A stretch of DNA of 5,345 bases from positions 1 through 5,345 of the forward strand of contig DNGH01000214.1 of assembly GCA_003486285.1 (NCBI GenBank), read 5' to 3'. Made by a program: the position numbers and the translations under genes. Position 1 is the first letter of the stretch. The number at the start of each line of letters is the position of its first letter. The DNA is from Actinomycetota bacterium (lineage in GTDB: Bacteria; Actinomycetota; Acidimicrobiia; Spongiisociales; UBA11373). The notes under the pieces were generated by a model. That model saw nothing but the letters and a program-made list of their open reading frames with translations. It made no database searches and was not told the DNA's origin. Positions 1 through 5,345 of the stretch are shown in pieces.

Positions 1-17
1 ACGAACTCTTTTGAGGA

Positions 18-75
18 GCCGTGAGCCGTGAGCCGTGAGCCGTGAGCTCAAGGCTCAAGGCTCAAGGCTCAAGGC
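18..75. repeat. Two head-to-head heptamer arrays forming a long imperfect inverted repeat
   Basis: On the plus strand, three GTGAGCC units (21-41) plus a partial fourth (42-47) run into four TCAAGGC units (48-75). The reverse complement of the first unit is GGCTCAC, and the second read in another phase is GGCTCAA, so the arrays differ by one base per unit and are complementary. Folding about the centre (46/47, inside GAGCTC at 44-49) pairs 18-46 with 47-75: 25 of 29 positions pair, and the four G-A mismatches fall exactly every seven bases. The right arm ends at 75, next to the dapB stop codon (76-78). In the dapB transcript this would be a long 3' stem with regular single-base internal loops. 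There is no U-tract after it, so it is not a classic intrinsic terminator. It may block 3' exonuclease, stall polymerase, or be a variable simple-sequence repeat. The repeats are seen directly; any function is inference. Confidence 0.85.
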
Positions 76-837
76 CTAGATCCCCAGCAGCGCGTCCAGG
101 CCCACCGTCACCGGATCGGGCAGTGACGCCACGGCGCGAATTGCGAGCAGGACGCCGGGGAGGAACGAGATCCGGTCACTGCTGTCGTGGCGGACGGTGA
201 GGGTCTCACCGGGGCTGCCGAACAGCACCTCGTGATGGGCGAGCAGGCCGGGGAGGCGCACCGAGTGCACCCGGGGCCCGACATCGCCACCCCGCACCCC
301 GGCGACGGTCTCGGTCGACTCGACGTTGCGCTCCTGGCGGCCACCGGCGGCCTGGATCCGCGCCGCAGTGCTCAGGGCGGTGCCCGAGGGGGCATCGACC
401 TTGCGATCGTGATGCAGTTCCACGATCTCCGAGGCGGCGAAGTGGGGGGCCGCCAACTCGGCGAAGCGCATCATCAGCACCGCCCCGATGGAGAAGTTGG
501 GCACCACCAGGCAATTGGGCGGACCGCTCCCCCACGACTTCCGCAGCGCAACGAGCCGATCGGCATCGAAGCCCGAGGTGCCGACGACGGCATGGACCCC
601 GTGGCTGCGCCAGGCGGCGAGGTTGGCCATCACCACGTCGGGCGTGGTGAACTCCACGACCACCTCGGCCTCGCCCACGACCGTCGGGTCGGACGAGATG
701 ACCACTCCGGCGACGGTGGCCCCGGCATGCCCGGGATCGAAGGCGGAGACGAGTTCGAGGCCGGGAGCCTCGGCTATCGCCCCGGCGACCAGGCGGCCCA
801 TCCGCCCGCCCGCACCGGAGACGGCTACCCGGGTCAT
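76..837 (-). CDS. dapB: 4-hydroxy-tetrahydrodipicolinate reductase DapB
   Basis: This cytoplasmic enzyme reduces 4-hydroxy-tetrahydrodipicolinate to tetrahydrodipicolinate with NAD(P)H, in the diaminopimelate/lysine pathway that feeds peptidoglycan and protein synthesis. The 253 residues are full length for the family. The N-terminal Rossmann domain opens with the nucleotide-binding loop GAGGRMG (8-14), followed by EFTTP (62-66), GTSGF (86-90) and PNFSIG (113-118). The signature ELHHDRKVDAPSGTA (140-154) holds the expected catalytic His142/His143 and Lys146, spaced as in the E. coli enzyme. HSVRLPGL (191-198) and the GSPGETLTVRHDS stretch (207-219) are typical of the C-terminal substrate and tetramerisation domain. 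The ATG start overlaps the stop of the upstream M16 peptidase gene (ATGA). I see no strong Shine-Dalgarno before it, so translational coupling is likely. The gene ends in TAG directly before the heptamer hairpin. Nothing is broken or missing. Confidence 0.97.
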   Translation of the reverse strand: MTRVAVSGAGGRMGRLVAGAIAEAPGLELVSAFDPGHAGATVAGVVISSDPTVVGEAEVVVEFTTPDVVMANLAAWRSHGVHAVVGTSGFDADRLVALRKSWGSGPPNCLVVPNFSIGAVLMMRFAELAAPHFAASEIVELHHDRKVDAPSGTALSTAARIQAAGGRQERNVESTETVAGVRGGDVGPRVHSVRLPGLLAHHEVLFGSPGETLTVRHDSSDRISFLPGVLLAIRAVASLPDPVTVGLDALLGI

Positions 838-2111
838 GACACGTGACGGCTCAGGTCGAGGGCGTCGAACGGACCGACGGCCCCGATCACGAAGGGTCCG
901 TCGAGGACCTCGACGGCGACGTCGTGGACGTCCTGCAGCGAGACCGCCTCGATGCGGGCCACCGTCTCGTCGAGCGACAGGTGCTCGACGCCGGTGAGCT
1001 CATGACGTCCGAGGCGCACCATCCGGCTGTTGGTGTCCTCCATCGAGAGCGCCACCGAGCCCTTGGTGTAACCCTTGGCGCGCTCCAGCTCGTCGAGGGT
1101 GATCCCTTCGGCGGCCACCTTGGCGAATTGCTCACGGACCAGCTCGAGCACCTGGGCCGTCTGATGCGGCGTGGTCCCGACGTACACCCCGAAGGCGCCG
1201 GAGTCCGCGTACGGCATGCGGAACGAGTACACGGCGTAGGCCAGGCCGCGCTCTTCCCGGATCTCACGGAACAGCCGGCTCGACATGCCGCCACCCAGCA
1301 CGTGGTTGAGGATGCCGAACGAGAAGCGCCGGTCGTCGGAGCGATCGAGCCCCTCGGAGCCGAGGACGAGGTGCGCCTGCTCGGTGTCGCGCTGCACCAC
1401 CCGCACGTTCGAGACGATCTCCGGGCTCACGAACTCGTGACCGGCCGTCGCGCCGGTCCACTCGCCGAAGCGGCTCGACACCAGATCCACGAACGCGGCG
1501 TGTTCGAGGTTGCCGCTGGCGGCGACGACGACGGTGGCGGGGTGATAGCGCCGCCTCCAGTACCCGGCGATCACCTCCGGGGTCATGGCGGCGATGCTCT
1601 CACGGGTTCCGAGGACGGGAAGGGCGAGGACGTGATCGCCCCACAGCGCCTGGGCGAACTGGTCGTGGGCGACGTCGGAGGGGTCGTCCTCGTTCATGTT
1701 GATCTCTTCGAGGACGACGTGGTGCTCCGACTCGATCTCGTCGGGGCGGAAGGCGGGCCGCTGGATCATCTCGGCGAGCAGGCCGAGACCCATGGGAAGG
1801 TCCTCATCGCGTAGCTGCGCCCAGAAGCAGGTGTACTCCTTGGAGGTGAAGGCGTTGCTGCGGGCACCCACGGCATCGAAGGCCTCGGCGATCGCCTGGG
1901 CGCTCAGTTCCTTGGTGCCCTTGAAGAGCAGGTGCTCGAGGAAGTGCGAGCAGCCGGCCTCGGGGCCGCTCTCGTCGCGGCTCCCGGTGTCGACCCACGC
2001 CCCGACGGCGATCGAGCGGACCGAGGGCATGGCCTCGGTGATGACGCGCAGGCCGTTGGGAAGGGTGGTGAGTTCGTGGTCCATGGGGGCGCAGATGGTA
2101 ACGGGGTGCAC
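834..2111 (-). CDS. M16-family zinc metallopeptidase (mitochondrial processing peptidase-like, M16B type)
   Basis: This is a predicted zinc endopeptidase of the processing-peptidase type, like mycobacterial PepR (Rv2782c) and its Streptomyces homologues. The inverted zinc motif HFLEH lies at 56-60: His56 and His60 bind zinc and Glu59 is the general base. The third ligand, Glu136 in VVLEEI, lies 76 residues after His60, the family spacing. The first M16 domain covers about 14-210. The second, inactive-type domain (about 230-410) contains the glycine-rich GGGMSSRLF (273-281) and RGLAY (288-292) segments that help shape the cleft. At 425 residues it is a normal single-chain length. No signal peptide is seen, so it is probably cytoplasmic; its substrate is unknown. 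The longest frame starts at a GTG (2109-2111) without a ribosome site. An ATG at 2082-2084, nine codons later and just before the conserved LPNGLRVITE, is an equal or better start, giving 416 residues. The gene overlaps dapB by four bases and diverges from the liv operon. Confidence 0.95.
   Translation of the reverse strand: MHPVTICAPMDHELTTLPNGLRVITEAMPSVRSIAVGAWVDTGSRDESGPEAGCSHFLEHLLFKGTKELSAQAIAEAFDAVGARSNAFTSKEYTCFWAQLRDEDLPMGLGLLAEMIQRPAFRPDEIESEHHVVLEEINMNEDDPSDVAHDQFAQALWGDHVLALPVLGTRESIAAMTPEVIAGYWRRRYHPATVVVAASGNLEHAAFVDLVSSRFGEWTGATAGHEFVSPEIVSNVRVVQRDTEQAHLVLGSEGLDRSDDRRFSFGILNHVLGGGMSSRLFREIREERGLAYAVYSFRMPYADSGAFGVYVGTTPHQTAQVLELVREQFAKVAAEGITLDELERAKGYTKGSVALSMEDTNSRMVRLGRHELTGVEHLSLDETVARIEAVSLQDVHDVAVEVLDGPFVIGAVGPFDALDLSRHVS
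2095..2100 (-). promoter_or_regulatory. Possible -10 element for the M16 peptidase-dapB operon
   Basis: Read on the minus strand this is TACCAT, a TANNNT-type -10 hexamer, ten bases upstream of the alternative ATG start at 2082-2084. Transcription would begin within a few bases of that ATG, giving a leaderless or near-leaderless message as is common in actinobacteria. If real, it lies inside the nine-codon extension implied by the GTG start and would argue against that start. No convincing -35 box is visible. Short AT-containing hexamers arise by chance, so this is tentative. Confidence 0.25.
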
Positions 2112-2139
2112 CGGCCATCGGGGCGAGCCGGACAGTCCC

Positions 2140-2145
2140 TACACT
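2140..2145 (+). promoter_or_regulatory. Probable -10 element of the liv operon (leaderless start)
   Basis: TACACT matches the TANNNT -10 pattern and stands eight bases before the livH ATG (2154-2156), so initiation is expected at or within two bases of the A of the start codon. The bases between (2146-2153) are C/G-rich with no purine run, so there is no Shine-Dalgarno and a leaderless mRNA is the natural reading. No clear -35 is seen 16-18 bases upstream. The surrounding 42-base spacer (2112-2153) is the only non-coding DNA between the divergent operons and has a short CCGGC/GCCGG inverted repeat (2111-2115, 2127-2131) that is too small to call an operator. Confidence 0.4.
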
Positions 2146-2153
2146 CGCCCGCC

Positions 2154-3425
2154 ATGGTTCGGGCAATCCTCGCCGCAGCCATCCTGGCCCCACTGCTTCT
2201 CGCCGTGCCGGCCGCCGCCGGTGAGGTGATGGCGATCCAGGGGACCCTCGAGGTGATCGACGGCGACCACCGGTCACGCGTGCCGGGCGTCACGATCACG
2301 GTGAGTCGCGACGCCGAGGTCATCGGAACCGCAGTCAGCGACGACGCCGGCGAATGGCGGGTGATCGTGGCGGAACCCGGCACATACGACGTGACCCTCG
2401 ATGTCGCCACATTGCCCGAGGGCGTTGCACTGACCGATCCGGACCGCTCGGTGCTCGCCGGCGTCGAGGTCCGGATCGGGCAGGAGAAGGTGGTCCGGTT
2501 CAATCTGGGCCCAGGCGTCGCCAATACGGTTGACGCCTGGAACCGCATCTGGGGCCTGATCCTGATCGGCCTGAAGCTGGGTGCCATCATCGCGCTGTGC
2601 TCGATCGGGCTGTCGCTCATCTTCGGCGTCACCGGACTGGTCAACTTCGCCCACGGTGACCTGGTGACGCTGGGGGCGATGCTGGCGTTCCTGTTCAATG
2701 CAACGCCGCTCGGTCCGGGCTGGCACCTCATCCTCGCCGCGGTGCCGGCGGTGATCCTGTCGGGAGCATTTGGCGCGGCGCAGGAGCTCGGTCTCTGGCG
2801 TCCGCTGCGGCGCCGTCGCGCAGGCCTGATCTCACTCATCGTGATCTCCATCGGCTTCGGCTTCGTGCTCCGGTACCTGCTGCTGGTGGCGTTCAAGGGT
2901 CAGCCCCGGCCCTACGACGACTATGCGGTGCAGACACCGATCGACTTCCTCGGGGCCCCGATAGTCCCCAAGAGCCTCGTCGTGATTGCCGTCGCCGCGG
3001 TGATCCTCGTGGCGGTGGGCTTGTTCCTGATGCGCACCAAGACCGGCACCGCGATGCGTGCCGTCGCCGACAACGCGGACCTCGCCGAGTCGTCGGGCAT
3101 CGACGTCAACCGGGTGATCCTGGTCACCTGGGTGATGGGAGCCACGCTCGCCGGACTCGGCGGCGTGCTCTTTGGCGCCTCTGAGCAGGTGCAATGGGAC
3201 ATGGGCTTCAGGCTGCTGCTTCTGGTGTTCGCCGCAGTGGTGCTGGGCGGGCTGGGGACCGCTTTCGGGGCGATGCTCGGCGGGTTCGTCATCGGGATGG
3301 CGGTCGAGATGAGCACACTGGTCATCCCGGCGGAATTCAAGACCGCAGTCGCCTTGGGCATCCTCATCGTGATGCTGCTGGTGCGGCCCCAGGGTCTGCT
3401 TGGACTGCGGGAGCGGGTGGGCTGA
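2154..3425 (+). CDS. livH: Branched-chain amino acid-type ABC transporter permease LivH with an N-terminal extracytoplasmic beta-sandwich domain
   Basis: This is one of the two membrane channel subunits of a HAAT/Liv-family importer. Of 423 residues, only about 130-423 correspond to LivH, which is normally near 300. The LivH part has about eight hydrophobic segments, the family motif GLVNFAHGDL (161-170), the cytoplasmic coupling-loop sequence GTAMRAVADNADLAESSGI (298-316), and the usual end RPQGLLGL (411-418). Ahead of it, residues 1-22 look like a signal peptide (VRAI then a long Ala/Leu core ending AVPAAA-GE). Residues about 25-118 form a polar, strand-rich region with PGVTITV, DDAGEWRV and PGTYDVTL, resembling carboxypeptidase regulatory-like or Cna-B-like beta-sandwich domains. 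I infer it sits outside the membrane. The frame is open further upstream, but that stretch is antisense to the peptidase gene; the ATG at 2154 fits the signal peptide and the -10 element. Its stop overlaps the livM start (TGATG). Permease assignment is firm; substrate and domain role are unknown. Confidence 0.93.
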   Translation: MVRAILAAAILAPLLLAVPAAAGEVMAIQGTLEVIDGDHRSRVPGVTITVSRDAEVIGTAVSDDAGEWRVIVAEPGTYDVTLDVATLPEGVALTDPDRSVLAGVEVRIGQEKVVRFNLGPGVANTVDAWNRIWGLILIGLKLGAIIALCSIGLSLIFGVTGLVNFAHGDLVTLGAMLAFLFNATPLGPGWHLILAAVPAVILSGAFGAAQELGLWRPLRRRRAGLISLIVISIGFGFVLRYLLLVAFKGQPRPYDDYAVQTPIDFLGAPIVPKSLVVIAVAAVILVAVGLFLMRTKTGTAMRAVADNADLAESSGIDVNRVILVTWVMGATLAGLGGVLFGASEQVQWDMGFRLLLLVFAAVVLGGLGTAFGAMLGGFVIGMAVEMSTLVIPAEFKTAVALGILIVMLLVRPQGLLGLRERVG

Positions 3426-4411
3426 TGGACCCGGTGGGCATCCTGGTGGAGGCCGGACGGGCCGCGATCGGAGTCCCCGCCGCGGCCTACGCCCTGTCGG
3501 CGGTTGGGCTCAACCTCCAGTTCGGATATACCGGATTGCTCAACTTCGGCCACGTCGGGTTCATGCTGGTCGGCGCCTACGGCATGGCCATCACCGTCGA
3601 TCAGGGCGGGCCGCTGTGGCTTGGCTTCATCGTGGGCCTGGCGCTGGCGGCGCTACTCGGCATCCTCATCGGCATCCCCACCCTGCGACTGCGCGCCGAT
3701 TATCTCGCCATCGTCACGATCGCGATGGGCGAGATCCTGCGCCTGCTCGCTCGCTCCCGCTTTGCCGCCCCCTTGACCAAGGGGGTCTTCGGCATCCAGC
3801 GCTTTGCCGATGACTTCTTCGAACTCAACCCTCTGCCGCGAGGGCGCTACGGGGTGGGCACGTTCCGGTTCGACCAGCGCACCATGTGGGTGGTGATCGT
3901 GGGGTGGGTGCTGGTGGTGGTGGTGACCCTCCTGGTGCGGCGATTGGTGCGCAGTCCGTGGGGCCGGGTGATTCGGGCCATCCGCGAGGATGAGGACGCC
4001 GCCCGCAGCCTGGGGAAGAACGTGTTCGCCTACAAGATGCAGAGCCTGATGATCGGCGGCAGCATCGGTGCCCTCGCCGGCATGTATCTCGCCATCGACC
4101 AGCAGAACGTGACGCCCGACGCCTACGTTCCCCTGCTCACGTTCTACGCCTTCACCATCGTGATCATGGGAGGTCCGGGAACCCTATGGGGGCCTGCGGT
4201 GGGATCGATTCTGTTTTGGTTCCTGTTCGAGGTACTCGACGGTCTGATGACGGGTGCCATGGCTGCAGGATGGTTCGGCACGCTCTTGGAGTCCACCGAC
4301 ATCGGGCCGATTCGCTTTGCGCTCTTCGGTATCGGGCTGATGTGGCTGATGGCCTACCGGCCGCAAGGGCTGTTCGGTTCGCGGGAAGAGAGCCTCATCG
4401 ATGGCCGATGA
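3425..4411 (+). CDS. livM: Branched-chain amino acid-type ABC transporter permease LivM
   Basis: This is the second channel subunit of the importer, pairing with LivH. The 328 residues match typical LivM length and lack the long N-terminal extension of E. coli LivM. The N-terminal region AVGLNLQFGYTGLLNFGHVGFMLVGAY spans 26-52 and holds the LivM motif GYTGLLNFGHVGF (34-46). The ABC-contacting loop is SPWGRVIRAIREDEDAARSLG (177-197), followed by MIGGSIGALAGMYLA (209-223), IVIMGGPGTLWGPAVG (245-260) and the terminal YRPQGLFG (311-318). I count about eight to nine hydrophobic segments, with a hydrophilic loop at about 112-152. The start ATG shares its A with the livH stop, with a weak GGGAG (3409-3413) upstream. 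The frame is open further upstream, but only inside livH. The 3' end overlaps livG by 11 bases. The exact substrate cannot be read from the permease. Confidence 0.95.
   Translation: MDPVGILVEAGRAAIGVPAAAYALSAVGLNLQFGYTGLLNFGHVGFMLVGAYGMAITVDQGGPLWLGFIVGLALAALLGILIGIPTLRLRADYLAIVTIAMGEILRLLARSRFAAPLTKGVFGIQRFADDFFELNPLPRGRYGVGTFRFDQRTMWVVIVGWVLVVVVTLLVRRLVRSPWGRVIRAIREDEDAARSLGKNVFAYKMQSLMIGGSIGALAGMYLAIDQQNVTPDAYVPLLTFYAFTIVIMGGPGTLWGPAVGSILFWFLFEVLDGLMTGAMAAGWFGTLLESTDIGPIRFALFGIGLMWLMAYRPQGLFGSREESLIDGR
4384..4390 (+). promoter_or_regulatory. Ribosome binding site supporting the livG start
   Basis: GGAAGAG lies ten bases before the ATG at 4401, inside the end of livM. It is the most Shine-Dalgarno-like sequence at any start in this window and supports the ATG at 4401 over the internal GTG at 4473. 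It also argues against the out-of-frame ATG at 4408, which forms an ATGA with the livM stop but would not encode the ATPase. Confidence 0.4.
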
Positions 4412-5213
4412 GCGACACCCCCTCGCCCGAATCGCCGCCACGCCCGGGATCGCCAAGCCCGACCCGATCCTGGTGGCTCATCACCTGCGTCGGTCTTTCG
4501 GCGGAATCCGCGCCGTCGACGTGAGCCACCTCGAGATACAGCGCGGGACCATCACATCGCTGATCGGCCCCAACGGAGCCGGCAAGACCACTCTCTTCAA
4601 CGTCCTGACGGGCTTCGACCGTCCCCAGGATGGTGAATGGCACCTCGACGGTGGGCCGCTCGTCGGGATCCCGTCCTTTCGGATCGCACAGCGGGGCATG
4701 GTGCGTACCTTCCAGTTGACCCGCTCCCTGGCCAGGCTCACCGTGCTCGAGAACGTGATGGTGGCGGCGGCTCGTGCGCGCGGTGAGACTCTCCACGGAG
4801 CACTGCTCGGAGGATGGCGAGGGGTCGAGACCGCAAACGAAGCCAGGGCTCGCGAGACGCTGGCACGGTTTGGCCTCGAGCGGATGGTGGCCGAATATGC
4901 GGGGAGCCTCTCCGGTGGGCAGCGCAAGCTGCTGGAGCTGGCCCGGGCGCTGATGGTGGAACCGGCGCTGGTGATGCTCGACGAACCCACCGCGGGGGTG
5001 AATCCTGTCCTCACCCAGACCCTGCTGGCCCACATCACCCGACTGCGCGACGACGGTGTCACCGTCGTGTTCATCGAGCACGACATGGACGTGGTGTTCG
5101 ACGTGGTCGAGCGCATCTCGGTGCTGCATTTCGGGCAGGTGGTGGAGCAGGGCAGCGCCGCCGAGATCCGCGCCAGCCCGAAGGTGCAGGAAATCTACCT
5201 CGGCACCGGCTGA
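4401..5213 (+). CDS. livG: Branched-chain amino acid-type ABC transporter ATP-binding protein LivG
   Basis: This is one of the two cytoplasmic ATPases that drive the LivHM channel. All ABC motifs are present in order over 270 residues: Walker A GPNGAGKTT (56-64), Q-loop Gln105 in VRTFQLTRSL (101-110), signature LSGGQ (170-174), Walker B LVMLDEPTAG (190-199, Glu195 catalytic) and switch His227 in FIEHD (224-228). The LivG subtype is shown by RSFGGIRAV (31-39), the extended segment between Q-loop and signature (about 119-160), EPTAGVNP (195-202) and the C-terminal VVEQGSAAEI then VQEIYLGTG. The domain proper starts near residue 22; about 20 preceding residues rich in Pro/Ala/Arg are a short leader without recognised function. 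It overlaps livM by 11 bases, and its TGA overlaps the livF ATG (TGATG), so all four genes are probably co-transcribed and translationally coupled. Confidence 0.96.
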   Translation: MADERHPLARIAATPGIAKPDPILVAHHLRRSFGGIRAVDVSHLEIQRGTITSLIGPNGAGKTTLFNVLTGFDRPQDGEWHLDGGPLVGIPSFRIAQRGMVRTFQLTRSLARLTVLENVMVAAARARGETLHGALLGGWRGVETANEARARETLARFGLERMVAEYAGSLSGGQRKLLELARALMVEPALVMLDEPTAGVNPVLTQTLLAHITRLRDDGVTVVFIEHDMDVVFDVVERISVLHFGQVVEQGSAAEIRASPKVQEIYLGTG

Positions 5214-5345
5214 TGGCGATCCTGCAAGTCGAGGACATCCACACCTACTACGGCGACGCCTACGTGCTGCAGGGGCTGTCGCTCGAGCTCGAGCAGGGCC
5301 AGATCCTCGGCCTGCTCGGCAGGAACGGCGTCGGCAAGACCACGC
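5213..5345 (+). CDS. livF: Branched-chain amino acid-type ABC transporter ATP-binding protein LivF (5' part, cut by window edge)
   Basis: The first 44 codons of the second ATPase are present. They begin MAILQVEDIHTYYGDAYVLQ, and the Walker A motif GRNGVGKTT (36-44) sits exactly at the window edge. HTYYGDAYVLQGLSLEL and LLGRNGVGKTT are characteristic of LivF rather than LivG, which has PNGAGKTT and a RSFGG segment. Family proteins are about 235-245 residues, so roughly 190 more codons should lie to the right. The start codon shares its A with the livG stop (TGATG) and has no clear ribosome site of its own, suggesting coupled translation. Signature, Walker B and switch motifs are outside the window, so integrity cannot be judged. 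Confidence 0.93.
   Translation, partial: MAILQVEDIHTYYGDAYVLQGLSLELEQGQILGLLGRNGVGKTT

Noticed and set aside
1..75. Classic Rho-independent terminator after dapB
   Set aside because: The stem is long and regularly mismatched, and the minus-strand sequence after it (GGCTCCTCAAAAGAGTTCGT) has no U-tract, so I report it as a repeat hairpin and not a terminator.
187..1814. Long plus-strand open frames (187-846 and 843-1814) opposite dapB and the M16 peptidase
   Set aside because: They are antisense to genes with full sets of family motifs. Their translations are His/Asp/Gly/Arg-rich without recognisable domains, as expected from the opposite strand of high-GC codons.
2111..2131. CCGGC ... GCCGG inverted repeat in the divergent spacer as a regulator binding site
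   Set aside because: Five-base arms with an 11-base gap in GC-rich DNA are expected by chance, and nothing links them to a known operator.
1932..2153. Upstream extension of the livH frame by 74 codons
   Set aside because: This stretch is antisense to the peptidase gene and crosses the divergent spacer. The extension is low-complexity and would bury the signal peptide. The ATG at 2154 fits better.
1904..2896. Minus-strand open frame of 330 codons across the divergent region
   Set aside because: It runs antisense to livH and out of frame through the peptidase. It is Ser/Thr/Arg/Pro-rich with no domain signal.
3194..3424. Upstream extension of the livM frame by 77 codons into livH
   Set aside because: It lies entirely inside livH in another frame and has Arg/Gly/Ala-rich shadow composition. 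The ATG at 3425 overlapping the livH stop gives a normal-length LivM.
3905..3930. GTG/GGT-rich run in livM as a microsatellite
   Set aside because: It encodes a Val-rich membrane helix (WVLVVVVTLLV, 161-171) and is explained by protein composition with high-GC codons.

Overview
The window is high-GC bacterial DNA, gene-dense, with six protein-coding genes (five complete, one cut by the right edge) on two divergent operons. The order M16 peptidase then dapB on one strand matches the actinobacterial arrangement pnp - M16 peptidase - dapB, and both divergent start regions look leaderless, with no Shine-Dalgarno sequence. Together these suggest an actinobacterium, perhaps from a less-studied class such as Acidimicrobiia. 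That assignment is inference; there is no rRNA or other strong phylogenetic marker here.

Left part, minus strand (positions 1-2111). An M16-family zinc peptidase (834-2111, start possibly at 2084) is followed by dapB (76-837), overlapping it by four bases (ATGA). dapB encodes the second dedicated enzyme of diaminopimelate/lysine synthesis. Directly after the dapB stop codon lie two head-to-head arrays of 7-bp repeats (18-75). They form a long, regularly interrupted inverted repeat that could fold into a hairpin at the 3' end of the operon mRNA.

Centre (2112-2153). A 42-base divergent spacer carries a TANNNT-type -10 element placed to start transcription at or very near the ATG of the rightward operon.

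Right part, plus strand (2154-5345). This is an ABC importer operon of the branched-chain amino acid (HAAT/Liv) family: livH - livM - livG - livF, with all reading frames overlapping (1, 11 and 1 bases). LivH and LivM form the membrane channel; LivG and LivF are the cytoplasmic ATPases. No substrate-binding protein lies in the window, so the true substrate (branched-chain amino acids, urea, amides or similar) cannot be fixed.

The most unusual item is LivH. It carries about 125 extra N-terminal residues, which read as a secretion signal followed by a small extracytoplasmic beta-sandwich domain fused to the permease. I see no mobile elements, tRNA/rRNA genes or CRISPR arrays. Apart from the LivH fusion and the repeat hairpin, this looks like ordinary core-genome DNA.
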